Shown here: positions 18,629 to 27,766 of the stretch, piece by piece
Numbering within the stretch: the first letter of the stretch is position 1
How the letters are laid out: each line of letters begins with the position of its first letter
Assembly: GCF_018069895.1 (NCBI RefSeq)
Contig: NZ_JAGQDH010000014.1
Span: 1-64,000 of the forward strand
Reading direction: 5' to 3'
Source: Roseovarius autotrophicus
Lineage (GTDB): Bacteria > Pseudomonadota > Alphaproteobacteria > Rhodobacterales > Rhodobacteraceae
DNA length: 64,000 bases
Made by a program: the position numbers and the translations under genes
The notes under the pieces: model-generated
What the model was told of the DNA's origin: nothing
The model's database searches: none
What the model saw: only the letters and a program-made list of their open reading frames with translations

Positions 18629-19600
18629 ATGCGACATGCGGAAGACGTAACGTTCGGAGGTTCGGCGCTGGACCGAGCGGACGAGATTCGCGGTGACGAG
18701 GGGGCGATTGCGTTGGCGCTCGCCGAGGGACGGGCGCGCTCGGTCGTGCTCTGGCGCGGCAAGCCGCTGCTGGCGGGGCCGGGGCTGGACGCGCTGGTGC
18801 GGCTCGCGCCGGATCATCCGGTGCTGGGGCGTTACAAGGTGCCGCCGATCCTGCTCGGGCGCGAGGCGGGGGGCGATCTGATCCTTGCCCATGACATTTC
18901 CGCCTGGGTGCCGCCAGGGCTGGAGCCCGATCAGCTCGATACCTTCCTCGACGCCTCGGAACAGGCGCATCCCGACCTGCCCGAAGGTGCGGTTTTTGCC
19001 GAGTTACGGCGGGTGATGAGTGCGCTTTCGCCGCGCGATGCGGAACTGGCCGCGACCGCCAAGGCGGTGTTTGGTTGGCACGAGAGCCACCGCCATTGCG
19101 CGCGCTGCGGCGCGAGGAGCCGGATGATCCGGGCCGGCTGGCAACGGGCCTGCGACGATTGCGGCGCGCAGCATTTCCCGCGCACCGACCCGGTGGCGAT
19201 CATGCTGATCACCCATGGCAACAGCGTGCTGATGGGGCGTTCGCACGGCTGGCCCGAGGGGATGTATTCGCTGCTGGCCGGGTTCATCGAGCCGGGCGAG
19301 ACGGTCGAGGCCGCTGTGCGCCGCGAGGTCTGGGAGGAGGCGGGGGTGCGCGTGGGCCGCGTGAGTTATCTGGCAAGCCAGCCCTGGCCTTTTCCCGCCT
19401 CGCTGATGCTGGGCTGTCGCGGCGAGGCGCTGAGCGATGCGATCACCATCGACCCCAACGAGATCGAGGCCGCGCGCTGGATGAGCCGCGAGGAGATCCT
19501 TGCCGCCTTTGCCGGGGAACACCCCCAGGTGTTGCCCGCGCGCAAGGGGGCGGTGGCGCATTTCCTGCTCAGGAACTGGCTTGCCGACCGCCTCGAATGA
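18629..19600 (+). CDS. nudC: NAD+ diphosphatase NudC
   Basis: Splits NAD(H) and removes NAD caps from RNA. The 323-residue protein has an N-terminal domain, a zinc ribbon CARCG...CDDCG (residues about 160-180), the DPVAIMLI strand, and the Nudix box GFIEPGETVEAAVRREVWEE followed by AG. The SQPWPFPASLM motif after the box is diagnostic for NudC. The ATG at 18629 follows GGGAGG at five bases; the upstream in-frame ATGs lack such a site. Confidence 0.95.
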   Translation: MRHAEDVTFGGSALDRADEIRGDEGAIALALAEGRARSVVLWRGKPLLAGPGLDALVRLAPDHPVLGRYKVPPILLGREAGGDLILAHDISAWVPPGLEPDQLDTFLDASEQAHPDLPEGAVFAELRRVMSALSPRDAELAATAKAVFGWHESHRHCARCGARSRMIRAGWQRACDDCGAQHFPRTDPVAIMLITHGNSVLMGRSHGWPEGMYSLLAGFIEPGETVEAAVRREVWEEAGVRVGRVSYLASQPWPFPASLMLGCRGEALSDAITIDPNEIEAARWMSREEILAAFAGEHPQVLPARKGAVAHFLLRNWLADRLE

Positions 19601-19658
19601 AGCGAAAGTGTCGCCCGATCCCGGTGACAGGGCACCAAAAACCACGGCAGGACAGGCG

Positions 19659-20126
19659 ATGCAGTTCACAAGCAAGGAAGATATCGAGGCGCCGATCGAG
19701 CGTGTCTTTGCCGATATCATCGATGTCCAGCGGTTCGAGCGTGCCGCGCTGCGCCGGGGGGCCGATGTGCAGCGCATCGACAGCCTGAACGCACCCGGCG
19801 TTGGCATGAGCTGGCGCGCGAAGTTCAGGTTGCGGGGGCGGATGCGTAATCTGTCGCTGCGGCTGGCCGACTACGATCCGCCGAATGGTATCGCGATCGA
19901 GGCCGAGGCGGCGACGCTGGAAGGGCGCATGACGGTGGATCTGATCGCGCTTTCGCGCGCGCGAACGCGGCTGACGGTGGATCTGGCGCTTGAGCCGCGC
20001 ACGCTGGCCGGGCGGCTCATCGTGCAATCGCTGAAGCTGGCCAGGGGCAATGTGTCAAAACGGTTCCGGCTGCGCCTCGCGGAATTTGCGAGGGATCTCG
20101 AGGACCGTTACAAGCGCGCATCCTGA
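19659..20126 (+). CDS. SRPBCC (START-like) domain protein
   Basis: A 155-residue protein beginning MQFTSKEDIEAPIERVFADI, the usual first strand and helix of polyketide cyclase/START-like folds, followed by strands and a long basic C-terminal helix (KLARGNVSKRFRLRLAEFAR). Such proteins bind hydrophobic ligands. The ligand is unknown. It lies 58 bp after nudC on the same strand and may be cotranscribed with it. Confidence 0.8.
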   Translation: MQFTSKEDIEAPIERVFADIIDVQRFERAALRRGADVQRIDSLNAPGVGMSWRAKFRLRGRMRNLSLRLADYDPPNGIAIEAEAATLEGRMTVDLIALSRARTRLTVDLALEPRTLAGRLIVQSLKLARGNVSKRFRLRLAEFARDLEDRYKRAS

Positions 20127-20141
20127 CCGGTGCGGGCCGTC

Positions 20142-20792
20142 TCAGACCCCCCACCAGCGCAGCGTTTCCCTCAGGTGATACCGGATCGCCGCGTCGGCGC
20201 GGATGCTGTCTCGGGCCTCGATGGCATCGAGAATGGCGAGATGTTCTTCCATTGCCGGGGCAATCCGGTCGGGCACGAAGGGGCGGGTGTTCTGGATCAC
20301 CGCGATTCGGTCGCGGTTCTCGCCGTAGAGGCGCGCGGCGAGCGGCGAGTCGAGGCCCCGCGCCAGCGCATCGTGCAGCGAAAGATCGGTCCGGATCGCG
20401 CGCTGCTGAAGGTCGCAGGCGGGGTCGGCGCGCGCCTCGGCCAGAAGCTGATGATGCGTCTCGCGCAGAGCCGCCAGGGGAAAGGCGCCGCCAGAGGCGA
20501 TGATCCTGCGCGCGCCCTCGCAATCGAACATTGTGCGCAGTTCAAGGCAATCGCGCGTGGTCTGTGGGCCCGCGTCCATCACCGCCACCCCCCGTTTCGG
20601 CACGATTGTCAGAAGCCCGCTTGCCTCGGCGCGCTTGACCGCCTCGCGCATAGCGGCGATGGGCAGTCCGATGAGGTCGACCAGCACGGGCATGGACAGG
20701 AAAGTCCCGCTGCGCAGGCGCCCGTCACGCAGCCGGTCGAGCAAAGCCGCGTGGGCACGGTCGGAGAGATTTGATGTCGTCGGCATACCCAT
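20142..20792 (-). CDS. GntR-family transcriptional regulator (FCD type)
   Basis: About 216 residues. The N-terminal winged helix-turn-helix spans residues 10-65 (LRDGRLRSGTFLSMPVLVDLIG...MREAVKRAEASGLLTIVPKRG), and the C-terminal FCD domain has the expected metal/ligand residues in TDLSLHDAL and HLAILDAIEARD. Members respond to small carboxylates or nucleobase-derived ligands. The frame begins earlier at a TTG (20828), but ATGs at 20792 and 20786 are more plausible. It is divergent from the NCS1 permease gene and most likely controls it. Confidence 0.87.
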   Translation of the reverse strand: MGMPTTSNLSDRAHAALLDRLRDGRLRSGTFLSMPVLVDLIGLPIAAMREAVKRAEASGLLTIVPKRGVAVMDAGPQTTRDCLELRTMFDCEGARRIIASGGAFPLAALRETHHQLLAEARADPACDLQQRAIRTDLSLHDALARGLDSPLAARLYGENRDRIAVIQNTRPFVPDRIAPAMEEHLAILDAIEARDSIRADAAIRYHLRETLRWWGV

Positions 20793-20876
20793 CACGCGCA
20801 GGTTTTGTGAAGGCCCAGTCTCTTGCAAATCCTGAAGGTCCTGTCTCGATTTTATGAATAATCAAAACGTAACATA

Positions 20877-20889
20877 ACATCTAACATGT
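20877..20889. promoter_or_regulatory. Candidate GntR operator between regulator and permease
   Basis: ACAT-CTAAC-ATGT is an interrupted palindrome in an AT-rich stretch of the divergent gap, about 85 bp from the regulator start and 72 bp from the permease start. It sits where a regulator could control both promoters. The assignment is by position and symmetry only. Confidence 0.35.
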
Positions 20890-20960
20890 CAGGTGCAATA
20901 TCACAAATGCAGCGATGCGACACGCCAGGCGTTCGTCGCATCGAGGGAAGGGAGGACCTG

Positions 20961-22391
20961 ATGCATAGCACCACGCTTGAGGCACAGATCGGAGCGGGCG
21001 ACGACGACACGCTTGCCCCCGTCAAGCCTGAGGAAAAAACCTGGAGCTGGTTCGCCATCTTCAACGTCTGGGCGAACGATATCCAGTCACTGTTTGGTTA
21101 TTCTCTGGTGGCGTCGCTGTTCATTTCCTATGGGGTGAGCGGCTGGACGGCCTTCGCCGCGCTGATCTGTGCGGGTCTGTTCGTGATGTTCCTTGTCAAC
21201 CTCTCGGGGGCGGCGGGCGAGAAATACGGCATCCCCTATCCGGTCTTCGCACGCGCCAGCATGGGCACGGCGGGGGCCAGGCTTCCGGCGGTGCTGCGCG
21301 CCACGGTGGCGGTGTTCTGGTATGGTGTGCAGGTCTATTTCGCCTCTACCGCGCTGGCGCTTCTGATCCGGTCGGTGACGGGCATCAACGGCGGAGCCGA
21401 GGTGCTGGGCCTTACCGGCGTGGACTGGCTCTCCTTCGTGCTGGTCTGGGTCTTTCATATCCTGATTTTCTGGCGTGGCATGACCTGGGTCGAGACGTTT
21501 CTCAATATTGCCGGTCCCTTTGTCTATGCGGTGATGATCGGGCTTCTGGCGGTGCTCTGGGTCAAGTCCGACGGCCAGCTTCTGTCGCAGGCGCAAACGA
21601 TCTTCGCCAATCCCGAGGGCACCTGGGGCACAGAGATCGCGGGCTTTGTCGCCATCATCGGCACGATGGTGGCCTATTTCGCAGCCGTTATGATCAATTT
21701 CAGCGATTTCTCACGCTTCGCGCGGGACAAGCGCGCGATGATCCTGGGCAACCTCACCGGCCTGCCGCTCAACATGATCCTGTTCTCGGCGCTGGCGCTT
21801 CTGACCACGGCGGGCGCGGCGGTGGTTTACGGCGAGGCGATCATCAACCCGACCGAGATCGTGGCGCGCACCGACAGCGTGCTTCTGGGCGTCATTGCGG
21901 CGATCACCTTCTTCGCGGCAACGGTGGGCATCAACCTTGTGGCCAACTTCATCCCGGCGGTGAACGGCATCGCCAGCCTTGCCCCCGAGAAGATCGGGTT
22001 CCGCAAGGCGGGCCTGATCACGTCGGTCTTTGCGCTGGTAATCGGTGGGTTCTGGCACAGCTTCATCAGCGAATTCGGCATCAGCGGCTTTGTCAACACG
22101 CTGGGCGCGACGCTTGCACCGCTCTACGGGATCATGATCGCGGATTACTACCTGCTGCGCAAACAGGCGTTGAAGTGCGACGATCTCTACAACATGGAGG
22201 GCGGGGCCTATCATTTCACCGATGGCTGGAACCGCAACGCGCTGACGGCGTTCGCGATTGCGGCGGTGTTCTCGGTGGCGACGGTCTGGGTGCCCGCGCT
22301 GGGCGAGCTTTCGGGATATGCCTGGGTGATCGGCGCGATCCTGGGCGGCGTGATCTATTTCGTCCGCTGCCGCCGCAACCATATCGTCTGA
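20961..22391 (+). CDS. NCS1-family nucleobase:cation symporter
   Basis: A 476-residue inner-membrane transporter with about 12 hydrophobic segments. The N-terminal TWSWFAIFNVWANDIQSLFGYSL and PVFARASMG regions mark the nucleobase:cation-symporter-1 family, which imports cytosine, uracil, allantoin, hydantoins or related compounds. The substrate is not clear. The ATG at 20961 follows GGGAGG with good spacing. The divergent GntR regulator suggests substrate-induced expression. A strong terminator follows the stop. Confidence 0.88.
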   Translation: MHSTTLEAQIGAGDDDTLAPVKPEEKTWSWFAIFNVWANDIQSLFGYSLVASLFISYGVSGWTAFAALICAGLFVMFLVNLSGAAGEKYGIPYPVFARASMGTAGARLPAVLRATVAVFWYGVQVYFASTALALLIRSVTGINGGAEVLGLTGVDWLSFVLVWVFHILIFWRGMTWVETFLNIAGPFVYAVMIGLLAVLWVKSDGQLLSQAQTIFANPEGTWGTEIAGFVAIIGTMVAYFAAVMINFSDFSRFARDKRAMILGNLTGLPLNMILFSALALLTTAGAAVVYGEAIINPTEIVARTDSVLLGVIAAITFFAATVGINLVANFIPAVNGIASLAPEKIGFRKAGLITSVFALVIGGFWHSFISEFGISGFVNTLGATLAPLYGIMIADYYLLRKQALKCDDLYNMEGGAYHFTDGWNRNALTAFAIAAVFSVATVWVPALGELSGYAWVIGAILGGVIYFVRCRRNHIV

Positions 22392-22411
22392 GCGCGCCTG
22401 TGCATGACATG

Positions 22412-22444
22412 GGAAAACCCGGCCCCGTGCCGGGTTTTCCTTTT
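22412..22444 (+). terminator. Rho-independent terminator of the NCS1 permease gene
   Basis: GGAAAACCCGG (22412-22422) and CCGGGTTTTCC (22430-22440) form a perfect 11-bp stem with a seven-base loop, followed by TTTT. It begins 20 bp after the permease stop and ends just before the convergent pheA stop. The T-run exists only on the + strand. Confidence 0.9.
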
Positions 22445-22447
22445 GGG

Positions 22448-23290
22448 TCAACCCGCCGCGTGGCGTTTGGGATCGGCAGGGTAGACGCCGAGAATGGTCA
22501 CGTCCGAGGTGAAGTAATCCAGCTCGTCGAGTGCGCGCGCCACCGCCGGATCCTCGGGGTGGCCCTCGATATCGGCGTAGAACTGCGTCGCAGTGAACGA
22601 GCCGTTCACCATGTAACTTTCCAGCTTGGTCATGTTCACGCCATTGGTGGCAAAGCCGCCAAGCGCCTTGTAGAGCGCGGCGGGGATGTTGCGCACCTGA
22701 AAGACGAAGGTGGTCATCATCCCGTCCGCACCGCGCGGTGAGAAATCGGGTTCGGGCGCCATCACGAGAAAGCGCGTGGTGTTGGTTCCCTGATCCTCGA
22801 TATGGCGGGCGATCACGTCGAGGCCATAGATCTCGCCAGCCAGTTCGCTGGCCAGCGCCGCCATCTCGGGAACGTCCGCCTCGGCCACCTGCCGCGCCGA
22901 GCCGGCCGTGTCGGCGCCGGTCACGCGGCGGATGCCGTGACGCTCCAGAAAGGCGCGGCACTGACCGAGCAGCATGGTGTGGCTCATCGCGCTCTCGACC
23001 TGGTCGAGCCGCACGCCGGGCAGGGCGAGCAGGTTGATATGCACGCGCACAAACGCCTCGCCCACGATATGCAGCCCTGATTGCGGCAGCAGGTGGTGGA
23101 TATCGGCGACGCGCCCGAAGGTGGAATTCTCGATCGGCAGCATGGCAAGCTGTGCCGCGCCGTCGCGCACCGCCGCGATGGCATCCTCGAAGGTGCGGCA
23201 AGGCAGCGCCTCCATGTCGGGATAGGTTTCGCGGCAGGCCTGATGGGAATAGGCTCCCGGCTCTCCCTGGAAGGCGATGCGCTTGGTCAT
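22448..23290 (-). CDS. pheA: Prephenate dehydratase
   Basis: Converts prephenate to phenylpyruvate in phenylalanine synthesis. The 280-residue monofunctional form shows IAFQGEPGAYSHQA at the N-terminus, LPIENSTFGRV, the TRF motif (NTTRFLVM), and a C-terminal ACT regulatory domain with FQVRNIPAALYKALGGFATNGVNMTKLES, the phenylalanine-binding part. No chorismate mutase domain is present. The convergent terminator lies directly downstream. Confidence 0.95.
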   Translation of the reverse strand: MTKRIAFQGEPGAYSHQACRETYPDMEALPCRTFEDAIAAVRDGAAQLAMLPIENSTFGRVADIHHLLPQSGLHIVGEAFVRVHINLLALPGVRLDQVESAMSHTMLLGQCRAFLERHGIRRVTGADTAGSARQVAEADVPEMAALASELAGEIYGLDVIARHIEDQGTNTTRFLVMAPEPDFSPRGADGMMTTFVFQVRNIPAALYKALGGFATNGVNMTKLESYMVNGSFTATQFYADIEGHPEDPAVARALDELDYFTSDVTILGVYPADPKRHAAG

Positions 23291-23410
23291 GGCGAATTCC
23301 GTGCAATTCGGGCCCGGTCGGGCGTTTGGTCGCGGAAACTACACCTTGCGAACGGGTAGGGGAAGCGGATACATACGCGCCCAAGCGACAGAGCAAACGG
23401 AAGCGAGCCA

Positions 23411-24469
23411 ATGTTCGACACGATGACACTCACTAAGGCCACCGGCGCGATTTGCGGATCTCTGCTTGTCTTTCTTCTGGGAAGCTGGGCGGCGGAATCC
23501 ATTTACTCGATGGGTAGCGGTTATGGAGATGACCGCGTGCAGGGCTTCGTGATCGATACCGGGGCCGATGACGCAGCGGATGTGGCCGCCGACGAGGGAC
23601 CGAGCTTTGCCGAACTGTTTGCCGCTGCCGACATGTCGAATGGCGAGCGCGTGTTCCGCAATTGCGCCGCCTGCCACGCGCTTGAGCAAGGTGTCAACAA
23701 GGCTGGGCCTTATCTCTATGGCGTCGTCGGGCGCGATGTCGGGGCCTCGCAGGGTTTTGCCTATTCCGGTGCGCTGACGGCGGTTGTGGATGCCTGGACG
23801 CCGCAGGAACTCGACGCCTTTCTTGAGAACCCGCGCGGCTATGCGCCGGGCACGACGATGGGCTATGCCGGTCTGCGCAAGGCCCAGGACCGTGCCGACC
23901 TGATCGCGTTCCTCGATCAGACCGATGGCACCACCTACGAGATGCCCGCCGCCGCGACCACCCCGGCAGAAGAAGCCCCTGCCGAACCCGAGGCAACCGA
24001 GGAAGCGCCCGCCGAGGAAGCGCCCGCCGAGGAAGAGGCCGCCGCCGAGGCCCCTGCCGAGGAGGCCGCCGCAGCCGAAGCGCCTGCGCAAGAGGCCGCG
24101 ACGACCGAGGAGGCCGCCGCCGAGGCCGCGCCCGCCGGCAATTTCGCCACGCTCGTTGCTGCTGCGGATGTTGCGCAGGGTGAAAAGCTCTATCGTCGTT
24201 GTGCGGCCTGCCATGCTGTTCAGGACGGCCAGAACAAGGCAGGGCCACATCTTTACGCCATTGTCGGGCGCGACATCGCCTCGGTTGACGGGTTCAGCTA
24301 TTCCGACGCCCTCAAGGGGCTGGATGGTGCCTGGACCGTCGAGCAGCTTGACGGCTGGCTTGAGAACCCGCGCGCCTTTGCTCCGGGCAACCGGATGGGC
24401 TTTCCGGGGCTGAAGGGTGAAGAGGACCGCGCCAACCTGATCGGCTATCTCGCAACCCTCGGCAACTGA
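23411..24469 (+). CDS. Membrane-anchored two-haem cytochrome c (fused c2-like domains)
   Basis: A 352-residue protein. Residues 9-32 form an N-terminal membrane anchor. Two similar class I cytochrome c domains follow, each with CAACH, a GPYLYGVVGRD/GPHLYAIVGRD region and a methionine ligand segment (MGYAG, MGFPG). They are joined by about 70 residues rich in Ala, Glu and Pro (repeats of PAEEA). One domain with an anchor is what is known for cytochrome cy, the electron carrier to cbb3 oxidase in Rhodobacter; two in tandem is less usual. It likely shuttles electrons at the periplasmic membrane face. Confidence 0.88.
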   Translation: MFDTMTLTKATGAICGSLLVFLLGSWAAESIYSMGSGYGDDRVQGFVIDTGADDAADVAADEGPSFAELFAAADMSNGERVFRNCAACHALEQGVNKAGPYLYGVVGRDVGASQGFAYSGALTAVVDAWTPQELDAFLENPRGYAPGTTMGYAGLRKAQDRADLIAFLDQTDGTTYEMPAAATTPAEEAPAEPEATEEAPAEEAPAEEEAAAEAPAEEAAAAEAPAQEAATTEEAAAEAAPAGNFATLVAAADVAQGEKLYRRCAACHAVQDGQNKAGPHLYAIVGRDIASVDGFSYSDALKGLDGAWTVEQLDGWLENPRAFAPGNRMGFPGLKGEEDRANLIGYLATLGN

Positions 24470-24489
24470 TCCGCAGGGCAGATTTCGGG

Positions 24490-24519
24490 GGCCGCTGCCT
24501 GCGAGGGCGGCGGCCTTTT
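24490..24519 (+). terminator. Rho-independent terminator after the cytochrome c gene
   Basis: GGCCGCTGCC (from 24490) pairs with GGCGGCGGCC (ending 24515), with one G-T wobble, and is followed by TTTT. It starts 20 bp after the stop. Confidence 0.8.
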
Positions 24520-24615
24520 CATGTCCGCGCCCGTTCCGCGCTTGAACAAGCCGCCCACGCCCCCTAGCTTGCCCTTCAAGGCGCGGCCAACGCGCGTGAC
24601 CGACAGGAGGATGAG

Positions 24616-26550
24616 ATGAGCCAACCGCCGCACGCCGGATTCCCTGTCAGCCGCCGCTTTGCCCTTTCAGGAATGGCGGCCCTCATGGCCGGGAGCGCGC
24701 TGCCTGTGCTGCTGCCGGGTCAGGCGCGCGCCGGTGACGATGACATCATCCGGTCGCACGGCTATTCCTTCTTCGGCGATCTCAAGTATCCCGCCGATTA
24801 TCCCCATTTCGACTATGTGAACCCCGATGCCCCCAAGGGGGGCGAGATTTCGCTGTTTGCCCCCGGCACATTCGATTCGATGAACCCCTATGCCCGCAAG
24901 GGGCGGGCCGGTCGCCTGTCCTGGATGGTCTACGAAAGCCTTTTGGGCCGGTCGCTGGCAAGTGGCGAGCCGCTGCCGGGGGATCGCTATAACGAGGGCT
25001 ATGGCCTTCTGGCAGAAAGCCTTGAATACGACCGGGGCAAGACCTGGGTGATCTTTCACATGCGGCCCGAGGCGCGCTTTGCCGATGGCACGCCGGTGAC
25101 GGCGCAGGACGTGGTGTTTTCGCACAACCTGTTTCTGGATCAGGGCTTGCGCTCTTATGCCGAGGCGGTGCGGCGGCGGGTGATCGGGGCCGAGGCGCTT
25201 GACGACCACACGGTCAGATTCGAGTTCGCGGAAGGAATTTCGCGCCGGTCGCTGATCGATCAGGTGGGCGGCACGCCGGTGTTTCCGCGCGCCTGGTATG
25301 AGGAGACGGAGGCACGCCTTGACGAGCCGCGCCTGGCGGCGGCGCCGGGGTCTGGCCCCTATCAGGTCGGGCGCGTCGAGGTGAACCGAAATATCGTCTA
25401 CGAGCGCAACCCCGACTATTGGGGCTGGCACCTGCCGATCAACAAGGGGCGGCACAATTTCGACCGGATCCGCATCGAGTATTTCGCCGATGACAACGCC
25501 GCCTTTGAGGCATTCAAGGCAGGGATCTACACCTTTCGTCCCGAGGGCAATTCCAAGACCTGGGCCACGGGCTATGATTTCCCGGCAATGCGCGCGGGTC
25601 ATGTGGTGCGTGCCGAACTGCCCGACGGGCTGCCGCCGACGCCCTCTGGCTTTGTCTTCAACCTTGGCCGCGAGAAATTGCAGGACAAACGGGTGCGGAA
25701 GGCGATCGCGCTGGGGTTCAATTTCGAATGGACCAACGCCTCGCTGCAATTCGGGCTGTTCAAACAGCGCCATTCCTTCGTGCAGGATACCCCACTGGAG
25801 GCCAGGGGCCTGCCCGAGGGAGAGGAACTGGCGCTGCTGCAATCACTGGGCGATCTGGTGCCCGAGGCGATGCTGGGCGAACCGGCGGTCATGGCGCATA
25901 CGTCCGATCCTGACCGCCTCAACGACCGGCGCAACCTGCGCCGCGCCATGCAGCTTCTGGACGAGGCAGGCTGGTCCGTGGGCGGCGACGGCAAGCGGCG
26001 CAATGCCGCCGGCGAGCTGCTGACCCTGGAACTGCCGATTTCCTCATCGGGGTCGGCCACCATGTCGGCGGTGGTGGAAAGCTTCGTGTCGAACCTGCAA
26101 CTTATGGGGATCGAGGCGAAATTCGACAAGATCGACGCCGCGCAATACACCGCCCGCGAGCGCGACCGCGATTACGACATCATCTTCGACAGCTATGTGG
26201 CCTTTCTGGAGGCGGGTACCGGCCTGCATCAACGCTATGGCAGCCAGGAAGCGGCGTTCAGCCTGTTCAACCCGGCGGGGCTGGCAAGCCCGCTGGTGGA
26301 TGCGCTGATCGACAAGGCGCTTGAATCGACCACGCTGGAGGAACAGAACGTGGCGCTGATGGCGCTTGACCGGGCGCTGCGGCACGAGTTCTTCATGATC
26401 CCGACCTGGTATCTGGACCGGTCCTGGGTGGCCTATTGGGACATCTACGAGCGCCCCGATCCCTTGCCGCCCTTCGCCACCGGCGTGCTCGATTTCTGGT
26501 GGTATGACAAGGAGAAGGCCGCCGCTCTCAAGGCAGCGGGCGCGCTGTGA
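24616..26550 (+). CDS. yejA: Peptide ABC transporter substrate-binding protein (YejA type)
   Basis: The periplasmic binding protein of a Yej-type oligopeptide/microcin C importer, 644 residues. The N-terminus has SRRFALSGMAALMAG, a twin-arginine-like signal, followed by a hydrophobic core and an ARA cleavage region. The mature part is a SBP family 5 protein: HGYSFFGDLKYPADYPHFDYVNPDAPKGG is the YejA signature (split here by the usual loops). AGGAGGATGAG precedes the ATG. The order yejA-yejB-yejE-yejF follows on the same strand. Confidence 0.93.
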   Translation: MSQPPHAGFPVSRRFALSGMAALMAGSALPVLLPGQARAGDDDIIRSHGYSFFGDLKYPADYPHFDYVNPDAPKGGEISLFAPGTFDSMNPYARKGRAGRLSWMVYESLLGRSLASGEPLPGDRYNEGYGLLAESLEYDRGKTWVIFHMRPEARFADGTPVTAQDVVFSHNLFLDQGLRSYAEAVRRRVIGAEALDDHTVRFEFAEGISRRSLIDQVGGTPVFPRAWYEETEARLDEPRLAAAPGSGPYQVGRVEVNRNIVYERNPDYWGWHLPINKGRHNFDRIRIEYFADDNAAFEAFKAGIYTFRPEGNSKTWATGYDFPAMRAGHVVRAELPDGLPPTPSGFVFNLGREKLQDKRVRKAIALGFNFEWTNASLQFGLFKQRHSFVQDTPLEARGLPEGEELALLQSLGDLVPEAMLGEPAVMAHTSDPDRLNDRRNLRRAMQLLDEAGWSVGGDGKRRNAAGELLTLELPISSSGSATMSAVVESFVSNLQLMGIEAKFDKIDAAQYTARERDRDYDIIFDSYVAFLEAGTGLHQRYGSQEAAFSLFNPAGLASPLVDALIDKALESTTLEEQNVALMALDRALRHEFFMIPTWYLDRSWVAYWDIYERPDPLPPFATGVLDFWWYDKEKAAALKAAGAL

Positions 26551-26580
26551 GGCGGGTTGTGATCGGGGGGATCGCCTGAG

Positions 26581-27675
26581 ATGGGGGCCTATATCCTGCG
26601 GCGTCTGGCGCTTATCATCCCGACGCTGTTCGGCATCATGGTGATCAACTTTGCCCTTGTGCAATTCGTGCCCGGCGGCCCGGTCGAGCAGATGATCGCC
26701 AACATGCAGGGGCGCGGTGACGTGTTCGAGAGCTTTGCCGGGTCAGGGTCCGACACCGGGCAGGACCTGGTCGGGACGGCGGCGGGGTCTTCGGCCTATC
26801 TGGGCGCGCGTGGCCTGCCGCCCGAACTCATCAAGGAGCTGGAGGAACAATTCGGCCTCGACAAGCCGCCGCTGGAGCGGTTCCTGGGCATGATGTGGAA
26901 CTACATGCGCTTCGATTTCGGCGAGAGCTATTTCCGCAAGATCAACGTGCTCGACCTGGTGCTGGAGAAGATGCCGGTCAGTATCACGTTGGGGCTGTGG
27001 TCCACGGTCATCGCCTATATCGTCTCGATCCCGCTGGGTGTGGGCAAGGCGGTGCGCGACGGCACGCGGTTCGACACCTGGACGAGCGGCGTTATCATCG
27101 TGGCCTATGCGATCCCGGCGTTTCTGTTTGCAATCATGCTTCTGGTGCTGTTCGCGGGCGGCAGTTATTTCCAGATTTTCCCGCTGCGGGGCCTGACCTC
27201 GGACAATTTCAGCGAGTTGAGCCTTTGGGGCAAGGCGATGGATTACGCCTGGCACATCACCTTGCCGGTGCTTGCCTCGACCATCTCGGCCTTTGCCACG
27301 CTGACGCTGCTGACCAAGAACAGCTTTCTCGACGAGATCAAGAAACACTATGTGATGACCGCGCGCGCCAAGGGTCTGTCAGAGCGCCGGGTGCTTTACG
27401 GCCATGTCTTCCGCAACGCCATGCTGATCGTGATCGCGGGCTTTCCGGCGGTGTTCATCGGCGTGTTCTTTGGCGGGTCTGTCCTGATCGAGACCATATT
27501 CAGCCTCGACGGGCTGGGGCGGCTTGGTTTCGAGGCCGCGGTGAGCCGGGATTATCCGGTGATGTTCGGGACGCTGTTCCTGTTCGGCCTTATCGGGCTG
27601 GTGGTGGGGATCCTGTCGGACCTGATGTATGTGCTGGTCGATCCGCGCATCGATTTCGAGAAGCGGGAGGGGTGA
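26581..27675 (+). CDS. yejB: Peptide ABC transporter permease YejB
   Basis: A 364-residue inner-membrane permease with six hydrophobic segments. It starts [20 protein letters not shown], typical for DppB-like permeases, and has the EAA-type loop [27 protein letters not shown] near residue 257. It would form the channel with YejE. It starts 30 bp after yejA. A repeat element separates it from yejE. Confidence 0.95.
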   Translation: MGAYILRRLALIIPTLFGIMVINFALVQFVPGGPVEQMIANMQGRGDVFESFAGSGSDTGQDLVGTAAGSSAYLGARGLPPELIKELEEQFGLDKPPLERFLGMMWNYMRFDFGESYFRKINVLDLVLEKMPVSITLGLWSTVIAYIVSIPLGVGKAVRDGTRFDTWTSGVIIVAYAIPAFLFAIMLLVLFAGGSYFQIFPLRGLTSDNFSELSLWGKAMDYAWHITLPVLASTISAFATLTLLTKNSFLDEIKKHYVMTARAKGLSERRVLYGHVFRNAMLIVIAGFPAVFIGVFFGGSVLIETIFSLDGLGRLGFEAAVSRDYPVMFGTLFLFGLIGLVVGILSDLMYVLVDPRIDFEKREG

Positions 27676-27693
27676 GGATGGGCCGCGCATCAT

Positions 27694-27755
27694 GGGGGCG
27701 CTGCCCCCGCCGCGCCTGCGGCGCGACTCCCCCGGGATATTTTCGGCCAGAAGAA
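27694..27755. repeat. Rhodobacteraceae-type intergenic palindromic repeat, copy 1
   Basis: Between yejB and yejE lie GGGGGC-GCT-GCCCCC, CGCGCC-TGCG-GCGCG and then CCCCCGGGATATTT, three bases and GCCAGAAGAA. The same core appears inverted at 32684-32733. The right end merges into AAGAAGGAGG, which serves as the yejE ribosome binding site. The element could fold in RNA and modulate expression within the operon. Confidence 0.75.
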
Positions 27756-27766
27756 GGAGGGGCGCG

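Noticed and set aside
23935-24150. Minus-strand frame and tandem repeats in the PAEEA linker
   Set aside because: The periodicity comes from the Ala/Glu/Pro codons of the cytochrome linker, not from a DNA repeat or CRISPR.
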